Below are positions 44,395 through 53,087 of a stretch of DNA of 64,000 nt, piece after piece (position 1 is the first letter of the stretch; every line of letters starts with the position of its first letter). Below the pieces are notes generated by a model, which was not told where the DNA came from, ran no database searches, and saw nothing but the letters and a program-made list of their open reading frames with translations. The translations under genes and the position numbers were made by a program. Origin of the DNA: CAYNST01 sp964641175 (GTDB lineage: Bacteria; Pseudomonadota; Gammaproteobacteria; Pseudomonadales; Cellvibrionaceae); the NCBI GenBank assembly GCA_964641175.1, contig CAZXLJ010000001.1:1-64000 (forward strand). The letters run 5' to 3'.

Positions 44395-46326
44395 TCAGCC
44401 CACAGATACGGCCGCTCCACTGATGGTGACGGCCAGTTCGCCGTTCACGGTGACGTTTGTTCCTGTAATGGCAATATCGCCTGATTCCGAGAGCACAATG
44501 CGGGCCGACCCGGCCTGTAACACGATCTGCCCAGCCGCTTCGAAAATGATCTGCTGAGCGAGCAACCTGTAAGCGTTACCGATCTTTGCGTCTGCGGACC
44601 CCTCGACCGTCTGCACGAGGTCCCGTCTAACCGCTACGCCCAGCCCTTCAACCGTCCACTGAACCTGTCCTTCTACCTTGCGGGTCTCATCGCCTTTCAC
44701 CAGCTGCTGGTTGTTGCCGTTGATTGTGCGCTGCGCGTCGCCTTCCACCGATGTCGTGACATTTCCCCGGGTGGTCATTTTACAATTACCTTGAGTGGCC
44801 CAATGCTGGTCATGCCCTATCTGTACGAGCAGATCGCGCTCCGCATGCAAATAGATTTCTTCGCTCCCCTTCTTGTCTTCAAAGCGCAGTTCGTTGAAAT
44901 TTGCGGGACCTCCCCCCGGGGTTGACCGGGTCCGGATACCGCTTTGTGTCCGGGAGCGATAGACAGGCCGATTGCGGGCGTTAGCCAGAGAGCCGGTCAC
45001 CAGCGGCCGGTCCGGATCGCCATCGAGAAAGCTGACCACGACCTCCTGTCCAATTCGGGGAATGAAATAGCTGCCCCAGCGATTGCCGGCCCAGCCCTGC
45101 ATGACCCGCATGAAACACGAGCTGTGCTCATTCTTGTGGCCCAGGCGGTCCCATGGAAACTGTACCTTGACGCGGCCGTAATCATCCGTATAAATCTCCT
45201 CGCCGGGCGGGCCGACCACGAGGGCCGACTGCGGCCCATGCATTACCGGCCTACGATGCACGGCAGCCGGCCTGACCGGCACGGATTGTGGTGTACAGGT
45301 GAATCGATTGCTGTAGGTGCAGCTCCCTCCTTCCCCGCTGTAGTGACTCGCCTCGGTTGCGACATGCTCCACGCTTTTCAATACATAGGTTCCCGCTTCC
45401 GAAGCGGTGTCGTGCACCACAAGTCGAAACCGGCCGCCGGCGACAAAGGCGCTGCAGTTGCTGTTTCCGTTAATGACATTCAGTCCGGTTTCCGCCGCTT
45501 CCATCCGGATTCTCGTCAGCTCCCGGGTCATGTCGAAGCGATAAAAGGATGAATGTGCGTAATGCTCCCGAGGTGCCCCGCGAGGACAGCTTTCCCGCGC
45601 ACGCTCGCTGGTGAGCAGATTCCGGGTTGGCTCTTCAAAGTTGTAATCGCACAGCGTCCAGCGATCATTGCCGATATTGGTGTTTCTCACCCAGTTGGTT
45701 ATCTGCGGACCCGTGTGAGTGCCCGGACAATATTCAAGCTCTGGCGCCGCAATATCTTCAAAATGTTCCGGCCGGTCCACCAGCATCAAATGATGTTTCT
45801 TATCGGCGTGCTTGAAAAAGTAGGAAATACCCTCTTCTTCCAGTAGCCTGCTTACAAAATCCAGATCTGATTCGTTATATTGCACGCAATATTCTCGATT
45901 CTTTCCGCCTGCGGCGCGAAAAGTGAAATCCCGAAACCCTGCAGCTTCGAATATTTCGCTTACAATTCTTTTCGCGGTCTTCTTCTGAAATACCCGGCAA
46001 TTGTGGCTGTGTGAGAGAAACCATAGCCAGGGTACCAACGTCAGCTGGTACTGACGCAAGTGGTGGGATTCCATTTCGCCAAATGTAAATGCGCCGACAT
46101 AGCCGCTAAAATGCCTCGGCTCATCAGAGTGGAGCGTCAGCGTTACCGGTCTACCAAGAATTTCCGCTGCAGCCAGGTCAAGATGCTGTGACAGCACTTC
46201 TATCTTGAAATCGTACAGGCCAGAGATTTCTTCGATGCCGTAGAAGCGGGTCACCAGAAATGCATCCTCGCCGAACCCAAGATCCGAAATGGTGATAAAG
46301 CGATTCATCTGTGTGAAGAATTGCAT
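44395..46326 (-). CDS. vgrG: T6SS spike protein VgrG (TssI)
   Basis: 643 residues from ATG 46326 behind GGAAG. The gp27-like part includes FGFGEDAF-type start, DFKIEVLSQ, NCRVFQKKTAKRIVSEIFE, QYNESDLDFVSRLLEEEGISYFF. The gp5-like OB domain has DDYGRVKVQFPWD, SCFMRVMQGWAGNRWGSYFIPRIGQEVVVSFLDGDPDRP. A beta-helix needle with repeated short strands ends at VTISGAAVSVG. No extra C-terminal enzyme domain, so any cargo would bind as a separate protein. It follows hcp by 262 bp. Confidence 0.95.
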   Translation of the reverse strand: MQFFTQMNRFITISDLGFGEDAFLVTRFYGIEEISGLYDFKIEVLSQHLDLAAAEILGRPVTLTLHSDEPRHFSGYVGAFTFGEMESHHLRQYQLTLVPWLWFLSHSHNCRVFQKKTAKRIVSEIFEAAGFRDFTFRAAGGKNREYCVQYNESDLDFVSRLLEEEGISYFFKHADKKHHLMLVDRPEHFEDIAAPELEYCPGTHTGPQITNWVRNTNIGNDRWTLCDYNFEEPTRNLLTSERARESCPRGAPREHYAHSSFYRFDMTRELTRIRMEAAETGLNVINGNSNCSAFVAGGRFRLVVHDTASEAGTYVLKSVEHVATEASHYSGEGGSCTYSNRFTCTPQSVPVRPAAVHRRPVMHGPQSALVVGPPGEEIYTDDYGRVKVQFPWDRLGHKNEHSSCFMRVMQGWAGNRWGSYFIPRIGQEVVVSFLDGDPDRPLVTGSLANARNRPVYRSRTQSGIRTRSTPGGGPANFNELRFEDKKGSEEIYLHAERDLLVQIGHDQHWATQGNCKMTTRGNVTTSVEGDAQRTINGNNQQLVKGDETRKVEGQVQWTVEGLGVAVRRDLVQTVEGSADAKIGNAYRLLAQQIIFEAAGQIVLQAGSARIVLSESGDIAITGTNVTVNGELAVTISGAAVSVG

Positions 46327-46561
46327 CAGTCTTCCATGATTTTTTTTGAAAAGAAAGACGGGCGCCGGATCCCCCGGCCGCCGACTTGAACTCCTGTTAT
46401 TCTGCCGGTTTGCAGCAAACAAACCTTCTACCATTGTTGGGACGGAACGGCACTACTATCGACAGAACGACTGACCGTGATTTTTGTGCGGAAGGCTTTC
46501 GTGCATTATCGATCCCAAATAATATCCAACGGGATCCGGGCGATGCGGCAGTCGGGCCTCC

Positions 46562-46578
46562 ACACTTTGGGGAAGTGT
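46562..46578 (-). promoter_or_regulatory. Small hairpin just after hcp
   Basis: ACACTT and AAGTGT with a 5-nt loop, 11 bp after the hcp stop on the minus strand. No T-run follows. It could protect or punctuate the hcp transcript, which is usually abundant, before vgrG. Confidence 0.35.
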
Positions 46579-46588
46579 CTCGATATTG

Positions 46589-47071
46589 TTAAACGGGACG
46601 GGCCGCCGCCAAGTCGTAGCCCACTCGTTGCGGACTGCCGCCGGCATTGGTTTTATCGTAATCATGATAATTCACCATGATTTTTGAAAAACTCAGCGTG
46701 ATGGTTTCAACCGGGTCACCTTCGCCGTCCGCCGAGATTGAATAGCCACTGACAAGGCAATCTTCCAATTCGTAGTCCATATACTGGATAACTTTGTCTG
46801 CACCCGTCTGAACAAATTTTACTTTGACCAGCTTGCCGGCATCGCCCGTGACGGATTCCTTGAAAAGAGGGGTAGTGGACACGTCGGTGAGTTTGGTGAA
46901 GGTCACTTCGCTGACGCTGGGTCGACTGGCTTCCCGGTTCGCCATTTTTCCGGCTTCCATGGAAATGCCGCGTCCGATGCCAAAGTGCAATGAAAGAACC
47001 GGAAGATGATCCGCGAACCCGTCAGCCGTTACATTCCCTTTGATGCCGTCGTATTCGATATATATTGCCAT
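46589..47071 (-). CDS. hcp: T6SS tube protein Hcp (TssD)
   Basis: 160 residues from ATG 47071, which has an excellent AAGGAGAG ribosome site. Start MAIYIEYDGIKGNVTADGF, then LPVLSLHFGIGRGIS, REASRPSVSEVTFTKLTDVSTT-like strand pattern, and the ending region SFSKIMVNYHDYD all match the Hcp1 family. Hcp stacks into the inner tube and carries small effectors. It lies outside the main cluster, paired with vgrG. Confidence 0.95.
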   Translation of the reverse strand: MAIYIEYDGIKGNVTADGFADHLPVLSLHFGIGRGISMEAGKMANREASRPSVSEVTFTKLTDVSTTPLFKESVTGDAGKLVKVKFVQTGADKVIQYMDYELEDCLVSGYSISADGEGDPVETITLSFSKIMVNYHDYDKTNAGGSPQRVGYDLAAARPV

Positions 47072-47467
47072 GAGCTTCTCTCCTTGAATTAATGCAAAAA
47101 AGGCATCCAAAACCGGATTGACCATCCGCGCTGGAGCCATTGTGGCAGGCTCCGTCTCCATCGGGATACATTCTTGATATCGCTGTCATGCGCCGTCGAA
47201 CGTAGTCGCACAGCAACGCAACCCTGCATGAAAAACCCGGTAAATCCGAACCAGCGGCAGCAACAATAAGGGAGCGTTTCACGATTTGCAACCTTTGTCG
47301 GAAGCTCCATAAATAAAATTTCAATGGGCGATTTTCTTTCGTCGCAGATAGCGAATCTCGCACAAGAGGCAACGAACTGTCGCTATTGCAAGACCGCTCT
47401 GGACCCAGCTTCAAAAAGTAAATTGATACCGGTTATGAATTCGAACCCATTGATGTCAGCACTGGTT
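47072..47467. other. 396-bp region upstream of hcp
   Basis: Between the rhomboid gene end and the hcp start (both minus strand). Should contain the hcp promoter. No sigma-54 site with correct spacing or other operator was recognised; no gene. Confidence 0.5.
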
Positions 47468-48031
47468 TCACGCAGCCGGTCGGGCACGCGGCCGTTTCTT
47501 TACCGAAAACCAGGCGGCGAACAATCCGGAAAATGCACCGAATACATGACCTTCAAAAGAAATCCGCGCTTCAAATGGAATCAGACCTGTCACCATGCTT
47601 CCGAATGCCAGAATTGTCGTCAAGGCCACAATGATGTTGAGAAAACTCCGATCGAAAAACGCCGTCACTATACAAAGTGACCAGAGTCCGAAAATCCAGG
47701 CGCTGGCGCCCACGTGCAGACCATCGCGCCCAAACAGCCAGACCATAACGCCCGACATTAAAATTATGATCGCGCTGACCCGGAGAAAAAATTTCCGGTC
47801 ACGCAGTACGAGACACAAGACCGTGAATATTGTCAGGCTGACGCAATTGTGGAGAAAGTGTTTCCAGTTGGCATGTATGAAGGGCGCTGTCAGAACGTGC
47901 GGCAGTTTTTCCAGATCACGCGGATAAATTCCGAAGGCCAGCAGCGCATTTTCGGACATGACATTGGCCATCTGGACCATCAAGAGTAAAAGTAGTATGG
48001 AAAAGAGAAACTGAATCTGGCCTCGCATCAC
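47468..48031 (-). CDS. Rhomboid-family intramembrane serine protease
   Basis: 187 residues with about six membrane helices. The rhomboid active site is complete: H53-x4-H58-x3-N62 in the second helix (HANWKHFLHN), catalytic Ser110 in GASAWIFG, and His162 in EGHVFGAFSG. GlpG-type rhomboids cleave transmembrane helices inside the bilayer. No extra domain. It lies upstream of hcp on the same strand, but with a 396-bp gap, so co-regulation is not shown. Substrate unknown. Confidence 0.88.
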   Translation of the reverse strand: MMRGQIQFLFSILLLLLMVQMANVMSENALLAFGIYPRDLEKLPHVLTAPFIHANWKHFLHNCVSLTIFTVLCLVLRDRKFFLRVSAIIILMSGVMVWLFGRDGLHVGASAWIFGLWSLCIVTAFFDRSFLNIIVALTTILAFGSMVTGLIPFEARISFEGHVFGAFSGLFAAWFSVKKRPRARPAA

Positions 48032-49008
48032 TACCGTGCTCCGCTGGAGGTTTTTGTTACTGGTTTATCCGATTTCGTGCCGGGCTTAACGAGCCGTTCG
48101 TGCAGGAGCCTTTGTGGCCCGCCAATACCGGTTGCTGCGGAGGCGAAGCTGCCTGACTGATCAACGTGCTGACCGCTTGTGTAGAAATGGCCGGCATACT
48201 GTTTTTTCGGGCCCGGAATCTCAGCTTCGCGTAACTACGCGTTTGACAGTCAGTTCGTGACGGCCCTCCCGAAGCCGTTATGCATGGGGCATCATCTGAC
48301 GGTACGGCCCCGCCCCATTGGCCTTGGGTCGCCGGGTCATCGGACACGTCAGCTTCTCCTCGCAGCTATGGTGAGCATGCTAACCGCTCGACGGCTGGCT
48401 TGTCAGCCAGCCATTTCCAGATCAGCACGGGAACGACCGTCTCAGCGCCGCGGGATGCGTTGATCAAAGAATCCGATCAGGTTCGCAGGATACCGTAGTG
48501 ACCATGAACGGGTGATCCAATCTCCTGAATCGACTGTGGAAAAAGCAACTCAAATAGGGGAGAATACTGGGCCTCCTCACCAGCTCGGTGCAGGCTCCCC
48601 ACTCACAAGCGCAGTGTCGCAGCCGCCCAGCGGGCTCGACTGCTGCAATGCCGGTTGATTAAACGGCAACGGAGGCGAACGGATTGACGCAAGTCTCCAG
48701 TTGTTTGCCGCTAACTGCCTGCAACGTCGGGGTTAAATTACGGCAGTACATGTCATGACAGGTTATTGGACTCAAGCACCACAACCAATAACGGGTGCAC
48801 ATTTACGAGCGGAGAGAAACTGGATTGCTGCAGCAGCATTTGTCGCGAGCACTCTACCCGTGGTGCCAGCGATGATGGCTACTCTGTCCAGGGCGAACTG
48901 CCATAGCTTCCGGCGTGATCCGGATCAGGATTTTCCAGAACGTATTTTTCAGAGCTTTTCTTTTGGCGTTGTTAATGTGTTATTAAATTGGCATTTGGGG
49001 TCTTAAAA
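48032..49008. other. 977-bp region with no convincing gene
   Basis: Frames here are short and without family resemblance (for example 48057-48347 minus and 48755-49006 plus). It holds a 7-bp stem hairpin at 48393-48412 and a 10-bp palindrome TGTCATGACA at 48751-48760. It marks the border between the T6SS/rhomboid side and the argH region and may be a decayed junction; no IS end or att site is recognised. Confidence 0.5.
48393..48412. repeat. Inverted repeat GGCTGGC-N6-GCCAGCC
   Basis: A perfect 7-bp stem with a 6-nt loop in the gene-free region, without a T-run on either side. It might be a decayed REP-like element or part of a terminator. Confidence 0.4.
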
Positions 49009-49317
49009 ATGAGTATCGACAAAAAGTATTTAAAATCCAAACAAGTTTGCAAGGTCAAATTCATTGCTCCGGAAGAGCTGACAAAAGCTGCCAAAAAGGT
49101 GTATCTGGCAGGGGATTTCAACGATTGGCAATTCCAGGAAACAGAACTTCGCAAGCAGAAAAACGGGTGCTATGCAACGACCCTTGAGCTGGTACCCGGC
49201 ACCGAATACCAGTATCGCTACGTCCTGGATGGCGAGCGCTGGGAAAACGATTATGACGCGGATAAATACGTGCCCAGCAGCATTGGGCACGTAGATAATT
49301 CAGTTGTAGTGGTCTGA
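49009..49317 (+). CDS. CBM48/AMPK-type glycogen-binding domain protein
   Basis: 102 residues that are almost entirely one early-set domain: VYLAGDFNDWQ, LELVPGTEYQYRYVLDG and WENDYDADKYVPSS are the classic CBM48/isoamylase N-domain patterns that bind alpha-glucans. No enzyme domain is attached. ATG 49009 is used; a TTG at 48988 is less likely. Cytoplasmic. Such proteins are thought to bind glycogen or act as regulatory subunits; partner unknown. Convergent with argH, 2 bp apart. Confidence 0.85.
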   Translation: MSIDKKYLKSKQVCKVKFIAPEELTKAAKKVYLAGDFNDWQFQETELRKQKNGCYATTLELVPGTEYQYRYVLDGERWENDYDADKYVPSSIGHVDNSVVVV

Positions 49318-49319
49318 CC

Positions 49320-50750
49320 TCAGGCAGTCGGCTCGCCGGAACGCAGCGCCCCCGAACGCAAAACCAAAGCGGCGCGGGCGTTTCGGACGGCCAGTCGGAC
49401 CTGCTCCGGCGCGGTGCCACCAATGTGATTGCGGGCAGCCACCGATCCGTCCAGCGTCAGCACACCGAAAACGTCCTGTTCAATTGACGGTCCGAAATCC
49501 TGAAGCTCTTCCAGAGTCATTTCGGACAGGTCGCGACCCGTGCTCACGCCAAGATTGACGGCCCGCCCCACGATTTCGTGCGCATCACGAAAGGCCACGC
49601 CTTTTCTCACGAGATAATCCGCCAGATCGGTAGCGGTAGCGAAACCCCGCAATGCCGCCTGCCGCATGTTGTAATGATTGGCCTCCAGCGCCGGGATCAT
49701 GTCGCCAAACGCCCGCAGGCAGTCTTTGACAGTATCCACCGTATCGAACAGGGGTTCTTTGTCTTCCTGATTGTCTTTGTTGTACGCCAACGGCTGTGAC
49801 TTCATCAGCGTCAGCAGACCCATCAAGTGGCCGACGACCCTGCCGCTTTTGCCGCGCACCAGCTCGGGTACGTCAGGGTTCTTTTTCTGCGGCATGATAG
49901 ACGAACCGGTACAGAAGCGGTCGGGCAGATCCACGAATGCGAACTGAGCCGAAGCCCAGAGAATGAGCTCTTCGCTCATGCGGGACAAGTGCGTGAGCAA
50001 AATGGAGGCAAACGCACAGAATTCGATGGCAAAATCCCGGTCCGACACGGAATCGAGAGAATTCCGGGTAGGTGCCGTGAAGCCCAGCAATTGCGCCGTC
50101 ATGGCACGGTCGATAGGGAATGTCGTACCAGCCAGCGCGGCTGCTCCCAGCGGACAATGGTTCAGGCGCCGCCGACAGTCCTGAAGCCGGTCAAAATCGC
50201 GGTCGAGCATTTCGTACCAGGCCAACAGATGGTGACCGAAAGTGACTGGCTGTGCAGTTTGCAAATGCGTGAAGCCCGGCATGATGGTGTCGCTCTCCTG
50301 CTCGGCCAGCGTGACAACGGCCGTCTGCAGACGCGTCAGCTCGCTGCGGATCAGATCAATTTCATCGCGCAGATAAAGCCGGATATCGGTGGCGACCTGA
50401 TCGTTGCGCGACCTGCCGGTGTGGAGCTTTTTCCCGGTCGGACCGATTCGGGCAGTCAGGGCCGACTCGATATTCATGTGGACGTCTTCCAGTTCCACCG
50501 ACCAGGAAAACCGGCCCGTATCAATTTCCTGCCGGATTACCTCTAGCCCCTGCACAATTGCCTGCCGTTCTTCCGGATTCAGCACGCCGGCTGTCTCAAG
50601 CATGGTCGCGTGAGCGATGGAGCCGGCGATGTCCTGGCGGTAGAGGCGCTGATCAAACTGCACGGAGGCAGTGAATCGTTGCACGAACGCGTCGGTGGGC
50701 TCGGTGAAACGGCCGCCCCACAGCGTGCTCGTTTGATCTGGCTTGGTCAT
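49320..50750 (-). CDS. argH: Argininosuccinate lyase
   Basis: 476 residues from ATG 50750 behind AGGAG; the longer frame upstream is not used. Family motifs are all present: LWGGRF near the start, DVHMNIE, TGRSRNDQVATD, GFTHLQTAQPVTFGHH and the fumarase/lyase signature GSSIMPQKKNP with the catalytic Ser. It splits argininosuccinate to arginine and fumarate, the last step of arginine synthesis. Divergent from the algZ-type kinase, as in Pseudomonas. Confidence 0.97.
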   Translation of the reverse strand: MTKPDQTSTLWGGRFTEPTDAFVQRFTASVQFDQRLYRQDIAGSIAHATMLETAGVLNPEERQAIVQGLEVIRQEIDTGRFSWSVELEDVHMNIESALTARIGPTGKKLHTGRSRNDQVATDIRLYLRDEIDLIRSELTRLQTAVVTLAEQESDTIMPGFTHLQTAQPVTFGHHLLAWYEMLDRDFDRLQDCRRRLNHCPLGAAALAGTTFPIDRAMTAQLLGFTAPTRNSLDSVSDRDFAIEFCAFASILLTHLSRMSEELILWASAQFAFVDLPDRFCTGSSIMPQKKNPDVPELVRGKSGRVVGHLMGLLTLMKSQPLAYNKDNQEDKEPLFDTVDTVKDCLRAFGDMIPALEANHYNMRQAALRGFATATDLADYLVRKGVAFRDAHEIVGRAVNLGVSTGRDLSEMTLEELQDFGPSIEQDVFGVLTLDGSVAARNHIGGTAPEQVRLAVRNARAALVLRSGALRSGEPTA

Positions 50751-50832
50751 AAAGGCTCCTGTCTCGGTGTTTGCTACACTGCACATAACGCTCAGCAATA
50801 AAGTCGGCGAATTGTAAACAAACCGGCGCCAT

Positions 50833-52017
50833 ATGGATAACTCTATCCAGGATCATCCTATGCAAGAGCCCGGCAACAAAGAGCCCGGCAAGAAAAAGCC
50901 CGGCAACGAAGAGCCCGGCAAGAAAGAACCGGGCAACAAAGAGCCCGGCAAGACACTTGCAGCAGCGAAGTCGGCAGTCAGGCCGGCGCAACGACTACCC
51001 CCGCCCGCCCGTGGCGACTTTCTTCCCGACCTGTGCACTGTTCTGGGCGTGTTCCATCTGGTGCTGGTGGGCGAACTGCTGGCAATTGCTCTGACCCTGT
51101 TTGATCGAGGCCTGCTGGATTTCAACTGGAATCTGCTTGGCGTCTCTTCCATGCTCATCCAATGGATCATCCTGAGCAGCGCCGCCGTGCTGTGTCCTCT
51201 GAGACCCTGGTTGCGCCGCCAGGGGCCGAGAGTTGCCGGCGGCGCCAGTTTTACCGCGGTGCTGTTGGTTGCTCTCACGATTTCCGCGCTCAGCGGATTG
51301 ATTCCCCCCGGGGAAGAAGGACCCTTCTGGGATCGGGTAGCCACCCACCTGCTGATAACCGCCGTCTTCGCCGGTATAGTTCTGCGTTACTTTTATTTGC
51401 AGCAGCAGCTGCGCAATCAGCAACAGTCGGAACTCGAGGCGAGAATCCAGGCACTGCAGGCTCGTATCCGTCCTCATTTTCTTTTTAACAGCATGAATTC
51501 GATTGCCAGTCTGATCGCCACCGATCCTGCGGCAGCCGAAAAAATGGTGGTGGATCTGTCTGACCTCTTCCGGGCGAGCCTGACAGACCAGGGGCTGATT
51601 CCCTTACAACAGGAGTTGTCTCTGTGCCAGCGGTTCGCCGAAATTGAACAGATTCGCCTGGGCCCGCGATTGCAGGTGGTCTGGGACATCCAGTATCTGC
51701 CGGAAGCGTTGATACCCGGACTACTTCTGCAACCGATTCTGGAAAACGCCATTTTTCACGGCATCCAGCCACGCAAGAATGGAGGCCGTGTCGAGATCAT
51801 CGTTCGCGGCAAGGACGACGTCTGCGAGATTACGGTCACCAATCCGCTTGCCGACAGCGTCAACCTGCGAAGCAAAGGAACCGGCGTGGCCCTCGAAAAT
51901 ATTCGTCATCGTCTGCATGCGTATTATGGGGACAAGGCGGGGCTGGAACTGGGGGCGGAAGCTGGCTGTTACCGGGTGCGCCTTTACTTTCCGTCGATTC
52001 CCCCTGCCAGGGGCTGA
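50833..52017 (+). CDS. algZ: AlgZ/FimS-type (LytS-family) sensor histidine kinase with N-terminal repeat
   Basis: 394 residues. A charged N-terminal tail with six EPGNK/EPGKK repeats (residues ~12-41) precedes four membrane helices (~68-90, 104-122, 137-156, 170-190), then a His-kinase domain: phosphoacceptor His215 in RPHFLFNSMNS, and an ATPase domain with the N-box LLLQPILENAIFHG and a GTGVALENIRHRL loop. In Pseudomonas AlgZ/FimS works with AlgR in alginate, twitching and virulence control. The membrane sensor portion and place next to argH agree with AlgZ. The N-terminal repeats are unusual. Confidence 0.85.
   Translation: MDNSIQDHPMQEPGNKEPGKKKPGNEEPGKKEPGNKEPGKTLAAAKSAVRPAQRLPPPARGDFLPDLCTVLGVFHLVLVGELLAIALTLFDRGLLDFNWNLLGVSSMLIQWIILSSAAVLCPLRPWLRRQGPRVAGGASFTAVLLVALTISALSGLIPPGEEGPFWDRVATHLLITAVFAGIVLRYFYLQQQLRNQQQSELEARIQALQARIRPHFLFNSMNSIASLIATDPAAAEKMVVDLSDLFRASLTDQGLIPLQQELSLCQRFAEIEQIRLGPRLQVVWDIQYLPEALIPGLLLQPILENAIFHGIQPRKNGGRVEIIVRGKDDVCEITVTNPLADSVNLRSKGTGVALENIRHRLHAYYGDKAGLELGAEAGCYRVRLYFPSIPPARG
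50866..50955 (+). repeat. 15-bp tandem repeat in the algZ-like gene, 6 units
   Basis: Six units with consensus GAGCCCGGCAACAAA at exact 15-bp steps, in frame, encoding EPGNK, EPGKK, KPGNE, EPGKK, EPGNK, EPGKT in the cytoplasmic tail before the first membrane helix. Confidence 0.9.
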
Positions 52018-52085
52018 ACGTCGCCAGTTGATGCAGACGAGGAAATCTTGATGGGCGTCGAAACAGTAAACCGGGAAACCCGTGA

Positions 52086-52949
52086 TCAGAGATTATCGAG
52101 GTTCAACCAGTACTCTTTACGGTCCAGAGGGATATGTGCGGGCAGATCGGGAGCAGTCAACGTAAAACGGAGTCGATGCTTAAGGTCGGATTTCTCCAGA
52201 GCATCCTTGATCAGCGGGTGACTGTAAAAGTAGCGATCAAAAGCTCCCGACGCAAGCGCCCGGTCGAACCCCTCATGCAGTGCCCTGGCGAGTGCCGGAT
52301 CTTTTTTGTTCACGAAGAAATAGAACGGAAGGGTGTACACCAGCACGACCCGCTTTTCCACCGTGAGCTCCAGATTCGGATGCGCCGCGATTTCCGCCCA
52401 GGGTTCGAGAACGCCTCGCGGGAAGCCGTCGAAGCGCTGGCCGTCAGTCATATAAAAAAGGTTGTCATATTTGCTGGTGGTGATGACCTGAAGCCCGTTG
52501 GTTCTCAACACACCCACATCCGGCCAGCCCAGCCCCTGCCCCAGAGTAAGTTTTTTCAAATCGTCGAGGGTGCGCACGCTATCGAATTTAACCTGAGCGG
52601 ACGGGTGGATAATCATGACCCGATGGCCCAGCAGACCTTTCAGGATGGGAAACCGGACGGGAGCAAAACTCTCTTCCAGATCCCGACGGGTAGCCGCCCA
52701 ATAAATGTCTATCTGGCCCGAATCCATGTCTTCAAATACCCGCTGCTGGGTCGCATTGCGGGTGGTAACACTCAAGTTGTGCGGTTCGTCCATATGATCC
52801 AGCGCCACCTGCAGGGCACCGATCGCGTAGCCGTCGAGTGGATGGCTCGATTGCGCAACCCTGAATGTTCTGGCCGCGGCCACCTCTACGCAGAATATGG
52901 AAAATATCAGGCACAACAGGCGGGTGGACTGCTTTAATCCTGATGCCAT
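52086..52949 (-). CDS. Periplasmic solute-binding (SBP_bac_3-type) protein
   Basis: 287 residues with a signal peptide (LLCLIFSIFCVEVAAA) and the fold of family-3 solute-binding proteins: FRVAQSSHPLDGYAIGALQVALDH, RTLDDLKKLTLGQGLGWPDVGVL and a PWAEIAAHPNLELTVEKRVVL block. No transporter genes adjoin, so it may be a stand-alone sensor or scavenger. A GAGGGG ribosome site precedes it. It is divergent from the xylanase with a 138-bp shared promoter region. Ligand unknown. Confidence 0.75.
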   Translation of the reverse strand: MASGLKQSTRLLCLIFSIFCVEVAAARTFRVAQSSHPLDGYAIGALQVALDHMDEPHNLSVTTRNATQQRVFEDMDSGQIDIYWAATRRDLEESFAPVRFPILKGLLGHRVMIIHPSAQVKFDSVRTLDDLKKLTLGQGLGWPDVGVLRTNGLQVITTSKYDNLFYMTDGQRFDGFPRGVLEPWAEIAAHPNLELTVEKRVVLVYTLPFYFFVNKKDPALARALHEGFDRALASGAFDRYFYSHPLIKDALEKSDLKHRLRFTLTAPDLPAHIPLDRKEYWLNLDNL

Positions 52950-53087
52950 ATTGCTTCGCCCCTCGTGAAATCTCGTCTAAACTGCGGCCTGAAAATTTGT
53001 CGCCAAGTCTTGATTGACTATAGACCACCGCTTCAGATTGTGTATTTCCCCCGAGGAGCGACATCCATCCATTTATCGGAGAGCAGT

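Noticed and set aside
44345..44557. Plus-strand ORF overlapping the vgrG end as an effector
   Set aside because: It is antisense to the VgrG needle and has no domain.
48057..48347. Minus-strand 96-residue ORF in the gene-free region
   Set aside because: No ribosome site, no family, atypical composition.
48755..49006. Plus-strand 83-residue ORF before the CBM48 gene
   Set aside because: Runs almost to the start of the real gene and shows no conserved features.
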